A DNA stretch of 64,000 nucleotides from the NCBI GenBank assembly GCA_945863875.1, contig CAMBBS010000009.1:64501-128500 (forward strand), read 5' to 3'. This stretch comes from Desulfopila aestuarii DSM 18488 (GTDB lineage: Bacteria; Desulfobacterota; Desulfobulbia; Desulfobulbales; Desulfocapsaceae). The translations under genes were made by a program, and so were the position numbers. The notes beneath the pieces were generated by a model. The model worked only from the letters and a program-made list of their open reading frames with translations. It ran no database searches and was not told where the DNA came from. This document shows, piece by piece, positions 59,930-64,000 of the stretch (positions are counted from its first letter, which is position 1; the number at the start of each line of letters is the position of its first letter).

Positions 59930-61316
59930 GGCTGTCAAGGCAAACAGAAACGTACGGGTCCTTGTTGTTGACGACGAAACCTCCATTGCCGATTTTATCG
60001 ATGAGGTGTTGACGGCCCACGGCTATGAAGTGACCTCGTTTTCCGACCCGCAGGAGGCCTATGCTGTCGCCGATCGCCAGGAATTTCAAGTCGCCCTCAT
60101 CGATATCAACATGCCGCTTATCAATGGCGTGCAGCTGTCGAAAAGAATTCTCGAGTGCTTCCCGGATACGGAAATCATCATTGTCACCGGCGTGCCGGAA
60201 GAGAACAATCTCGATCCCTGTTTGAAAATGGGCCTGACGCATTATCTCTTCAAGACCTTCAATGAATCACAGCTGGTCTATACGGTGTACGCCGCGCTGC
60301 ATTTTCAAAGGCTGCGTAACGCCTATATGATGGACTCCGACAAGGTCAGCGGCTGCAATCTGATCGGCGTGTCGATGTCGACCCGGGATGTCCGCCAGGA
60401 GATCCTTTCCGTCGGCAAAACCGACCTGCCCGTCCTGATCATGGGGGAGTCGGGGACGGGTAAAGAGATTATTGCCCGGGATATCCATCGAAACAGTGAA
60501 CGCAGCGGCAAGGCCTTTGTCCCCATCAACTGCGCCATGCTTGGGTCGCTGGCCGAGTCGGAGCTTTTTGGCCATGTCAGCGGGGCCTTTACCGGTGCCT
60601 CGAAAACAACCGGCGGCTACGTCGGTGCGGCCGATAAGGGGACACTGTTTCTTGATGAAATCGGCGAACTTCTCCCGGAAATTCAGGCCAAACTGCTGCG
60701 CTTTCTCGATGATGGAGAATATTGCAAAGTAGGCGATACCGTTATCAGGCATGCCGAGGTGCGCATTGTCGCCGCGACCAACCGGGATCTTGATAAAATG
60801 TGTGCTGAAGGCAGCTTTCGGTCCGATCTCTTTTATCGACTGTCGGGGACCATCATAAAGACAACGCCGCTCTGTGAACGAAAAGCGGATATTCTCCCGC
60901 TGATCTGGCATTTTCTCGCTCTTTTCGGCACGGCGAAAAATATTACCTACGATATCTCGGCCGATGCCTGTTCCCGGCTGGTGGAAGAGGAGTGGCCAGG
61001 CAATGTGCGTCAATTGAAACAGACGTTGTACAAGATATCCCAGGTAGCCGATACTCGCAAGATATCGCTGGCCGATGTGCAGCGGGCTCTCGGGAGCACC
61101 GGTGACAAGCAGTCCTTTAAATCCTATAAGGATGCTAAAAGAGACGTGTTACTCGATTTTGATAAAGAGTATCTGATGAAAACGTTGTACCTCGCCAAGG
61201 GCAGCCTGAAAAAAGCCCTTGATTTGAGTGGCATGCACAAGAAAAACTTTTACACAAAAATCAAAGAGCTTGGCCTCTCCGTCAAAGATTTTTCTCGGGA
61301 AACAGAAGAAAATTAA
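59919..61316 (+). CDS. Sigma54-dependent response regulator (REC-AAA-HTH)
   Basis: VLVVDDETSIADF, GESGTGKEIIARDIH, GAFTGA, C-terminal HTH. Confidence 0.93.
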   Translation: MLNKAVKANRNVRVLVVDDETSIADFIDEVLTAHGYEVTSFSDPQEAYAVADRQEFQVALIDINMPLINGVQLSKRILECFPDTEIIIVTGVPEENNLDPCLKMGLTHYLFKTFNESQLVYTVYAALHFQRLRNAYMMDSDKVSGCNLIGVSMSTRDVRQEILSVGKTDLPVLIMGESGTGKEIIARDIHRNSERSGKAFVPINCAMLGSLAESELFGHVSGAFTGASKTTGGYVGAADKGTLFLDEIGELLPEIQAKLLRFLDDGEYCKVGDTVIRHAEVRIVAATNRDLDKMCAEGSFRSDLFYRLSGTIIKTTPLCERKADILPLIWHFLALFGTAKNITYDISADACSRLVEEEWPGNVRQLKQTLYKISQVADTRKISLADVQRALGSTGDKQSFKSYKDAKRDVLLDFDKEYLMKTLYLAKGSLKKALDLSGMHKKNFYTKIKELGLSVKDFSRETEEN

Positions 61317-61863
61317 GATTTGACGGCTGGTCGTCACAAACTGTGGTAGGTAACTTTACCACCCCCCTGGAAATATCCTTGTAGGCGCATTCTCCTCGGC
61401 AGACTTCGCCGGCCGGCGAGAAGAAAAATGCGCAGCCCTCTTCTTTCCTTCCCGCAAAACCGTAGTTGGTAAAAAAGCCACCCACGGAATCCTCTATAAT
61501 CGCCTGTCTGAATCCTTATTAGTTGCTTTATTACAAGAGGATAAAAGGTCTTTTCTGACGTGGCCAGGGCTGGTCACCTGCATAGGAATGAATCGTCATT
61601 GCCGGCAGGTGGTTTCTTTGCCTCCTTTACCTGGCTGTTGCCTTGCCTGTCTGGTGTCGGTGCAGTCCTGTGCTGCTGGCATATTGTCATAAGCGACTGT
61701 TTTGATACAATTATTAAATATTTCTTAGTCATTTTCTGCCGATGGTATGTTTTATGCAATCGACTGCTCATGAAGAGACATGCCGCATATGGGCTGGGGC
61801 AGGAGATAAACAGAAAATTATGAAGAAACGGTTTTGCGCATTGCTCGATAAAAAGGACCGGAC

Positions 61864-62394
61864 ATGCATTTGATTTGTTCCTATTGCGGCAGGTATATCA
61901 AAGAAAAAAAACCTTACGAGGTTACCAGGGCAACCCATGGCATATGCCCGGAGTGCTATCTCTCGCTGATGCAGAAAAACGAAAGCCTGTCCTATGACGA
62001 CTACCTGGAAACATTCGCCGTTCCTGTTCTCGTCGTTGATGCGGCGCGAAGAATCACCGCGGCAAATCAGGCGGCCCTGGCCATGGTCGGGCAACCGGCG
62101 GAGCGGGTTGTCGGGCTGCTCGGCGGCGAGGCAATGGAGTGTCTTCATGCGCGATTGCCAGGAGGGTGCGGCCAAACAACCCACTGTGAAACGTGCACCA
62201 TTAAGAATCTGGTTATGCGTACCATGGAACAGCGGAAATCATTTCACAATGAGGTTGTTTCGATAGTGACAGGGCGCGGTAAAGGCGATTTTCTGGTCTC
62301 CACTCTTTTTCATGCCGGGCTGGTTCAGATAGTTTTTGAAGCGAGTCTGCTTCATGCAGGCGAGGCAGGGCAGCGGACAGGTGGAAACCGGTGA
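61864..62394 (+). CDS. Zinc-ribbon + PAS protein with Cys-rich PAS loop
   Basis: CSYCG...CPECY; PVLVVDAARRITAANQAALAMVG; GGCGQTTHCETCTIKN. Confidence 0.75.
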   Translation: MHLICSYCGRYIKEKKPYEVTRATHGICPECYLSLMQKNESLSYDDYLETFAVPVLVVDAARRITAANQAALAMVGQPAERVVGLLGGEAMECLHARLPGGCGQTTHCETCTIKNLVMRTMEQRKSFHNEVVSIVTGRGKGDFLVSTLFHAGLVQIVFEASLLHAGEAGQRTGGNR

Positions 62395-62464
62395 CAAATC
62401 TTTATGGAAAAAGCCTGAAGACAGCGATGGTAAAAACCCCAGGGCAGCTAGAGATACAAGCGAT

Positions 62465-64000
62465 ATGACAGATCATGGTCTACTGAAAATATTCAATCTC
62501 GATAAGATTGTCGACTGTGCCAAAGGGCTCAATGCCCTTGGTCCCGACACTGAACCGGAGTTTTTGAGCATCGGCAGGGTGCTCAACACCCTGGCAACCA
62601 TCTGTTACGGCATGACCGGTAATGCCGTCAAGCTCAGCACCCTGGCGAATTTTGCAGCAGATAGATCTGATTCCGGCACTGGCTCATTTCTTGACGAGAA
62701 TACGAAAATATTTGCTGCGGTAGCCGATCACGTCAAGGCAACGCTTACCTCGCTCGGCAGCGGCGAGCACCTTTTGATCGAGTTGCTCGCCCAGATGAAA
62801 AAACTCCGCGAACCCATCCGCAAATTACACAGTATCGGCAAGACGTTTCGTGTGTTGGGGATCGGCATCAAGGTTGAAAGCGCGAGAAATCGCCAAGGCA
62901 TGCAGGGCTTCACTCTTCTCGCCGGTGAGGTGGTGGATATTGCCCGGCTGGTCCAGGATAATTGCCGTTACTGTATCGATAAGGCGGATCTCGTCGAAAA
63001 TGGCATATCCATGTCGCAGCGGGTGCTGAACAGTGGCGATACTTCCTACGACGACAGCGGGGAAAAGGCAATCTACAACATCCTGCAGTCCCTGGAGGAT
63101 ATCGGGCGTAGGTCGGATCAGCTGGCGGCGGGCATCCATGAGCGTTCAACGGCGATGGTACAGGGTATAAGCGATGTTGTCATGGCCATGCAGTTCCATG
63201 ATATCACGAGGCAGCAGCTGGAGAACGTTTCTTCCGCACTCCTTGAAGCGGCTGATAAGGCGGGAAAACTCACCGCCGAAGATACCACCGGGGCAAGTGA
63301 GCAGGTCGTGCTGGAGATATACTCCATTCTGTCCATCCAGGCGGCGCACCTCAACTCGATTTATGAGCAGATCTTCAGCGCGCGAAAACAGATTGAGGCC
63401 GGCCTTGGTAAAACCATGAACCAGGCGTTGATTCAGGCCAAAGACGCGAAGACCTTATTGGAGATGGATAGCCGAAGTGAAAACAAGTCCGTTGTCGCCA
63501 GTCTTGAAAAAGAAATAGATAACGTCGTTTTATCACTTAATAAAGCGTTGCAGGTTGTCAACACGGCGGCGGAAGTCAGTCGGGAGGTCTATGACAATGT
63601 GCTGGAGATCGGGAGTTTTGTCAGTAAAATTGAAGAGATTGCCTTTGACGTGAAGATCCTGGCCATCAATGCCATGGTGGAGGCTATTAAAACAGAAGCT
63701 GCCGGGAACACCTTAATTGTCCTGGCCAAGGAACTCAGTACCCTGTCGCAGGAAACCCGAGGTGGGGCGACGGAATCCATCGAAATGCTGCAGATGATCA
63801 TGGAAGGCACGGAAAGGCAGCTGGAGTTTTCGGTACGTCTTGACCAGAACAGTGCGGTGGTCGATGAGCTGATTGAAAGGGCGAAAGGATTTACCGCGAC
63901 AATTCTATCCTCCCTGCAGGAAGTGAGCATGATTGGCCAGCAGATGGACAGCTCCAGCCGGGATCTCTCCGCCCGGATAACCCGGCTTATTCCAGGTATA
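62465..64000 (+). CDS. Soluble MCP-like/coiled-coil signalling protein, truncated by window end
   Basis: ATG at 62465, open to 64000. MCP-tip-like IAFDVKILAINAMVEAIKTEAAGNTLIVLAKELSTLSQET; missing from the ORF track because it runs off the window. Confidence 0.75.
   Translation, partial: MTDHGLLKIFNLDKIVDCAKGLNALGPDTEPEFLSIGRVLNTLATICYGMTGNAVKLSTLANFAADRSDSGTGSFLDENTKIFAAVADHVKATLTSLGSGEHLLIELLAQMKKLREPIRKLHSIGKTFRVLGIGIKVESARNRQGMQGFTLLAGEVVDIARLVQDNCRYCIDKADLVENGISMSQRVLNSGDTSYDDSGEKAIYNILQSLEDIGRRSDQLAAGIHERSTAMVQGISDVVMAMQFHDITRQQLENVSSALLEAADKAGKLTAEDTTGASEQVVLEIYSILSIQAAHLNSIYEQIFSARKQIEAGLGKTMNQALIQAKDAKTLLEMDSRSENKSVVASLEKEIDNVVLSLNKALQVVNTAAEVSREVYDNVLEIGSFVSKIEEIAFDVKILAINAMVEAIKTEAAGNTLIVLAKELSTLSQETRGGATESIEMLQMIMEGTERQLEFSVRLDQNSAVVDELIERAKGFTATILSSLQEVSMIGQQMDSSSRDLSARITRLIPGI

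Noticed and set aside
1-64000. tRNA, rRNA, CRISPR arrays, complete transposases or prophage
   Set aside because: I saw no convincing example on reading; tRNAscan-SE, Infernal and ISEScan would be needed to exclude them.

Overview
The window looks like a Desulfobacterota/deltaproteobacterial chromosome segment; this taxon is inferred from gene content only. Left edge (1-5.9 kb): truncated ParA ATPase, PilZ protein, a decayed MalT/BTAD-type regulator and a chemoreceptor. Centre (about 5.97-37.6 kb): a large lipid/polyketide-type gene cluster. It has four ketosynthase proteins (one a double-KS fusion), three ACPs, a KR, three hotdog dehydratases, a thioesterase, an acyl-AMP ligase, a DhaL-DegV fusion, two acyltransferases, two glycosyltransferases, LolA and DUF3261-like lipoprotein genes, an MMPL exporter fused to a methyltransferase, five radical-SAM enzymes (two with B12-type N-termini), a U32-family protein and a methyltransferase. 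The core resembles aryl-polyene (APE) systems. The radical-SAM load recalls ladderane-type clusters. The combination is the best candidate for an undescribed system here. Right part: EAL-HDOD protein, EamA transporter, M20 peptidase, hotdog thioesterase, BASS-like transporter, then a rhodanese-ferritin-like gene split by an in-frame TGA at the rhodanese catalytic position (probable selenocysteine) next to a SelD-associated-type FAD oxidoreductase. After that come a sigma54 activator with a nearby LysW-like zinc-ribbon gene carrying a -24/-12 promoter match, and a dense block of sensor kinases, CheB-CheR, a SET-domain protein, a second sigma54 regulator, and a truncated MCP-like gene at the right edge. 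All calls were made by reading the sequence; no database search was run.
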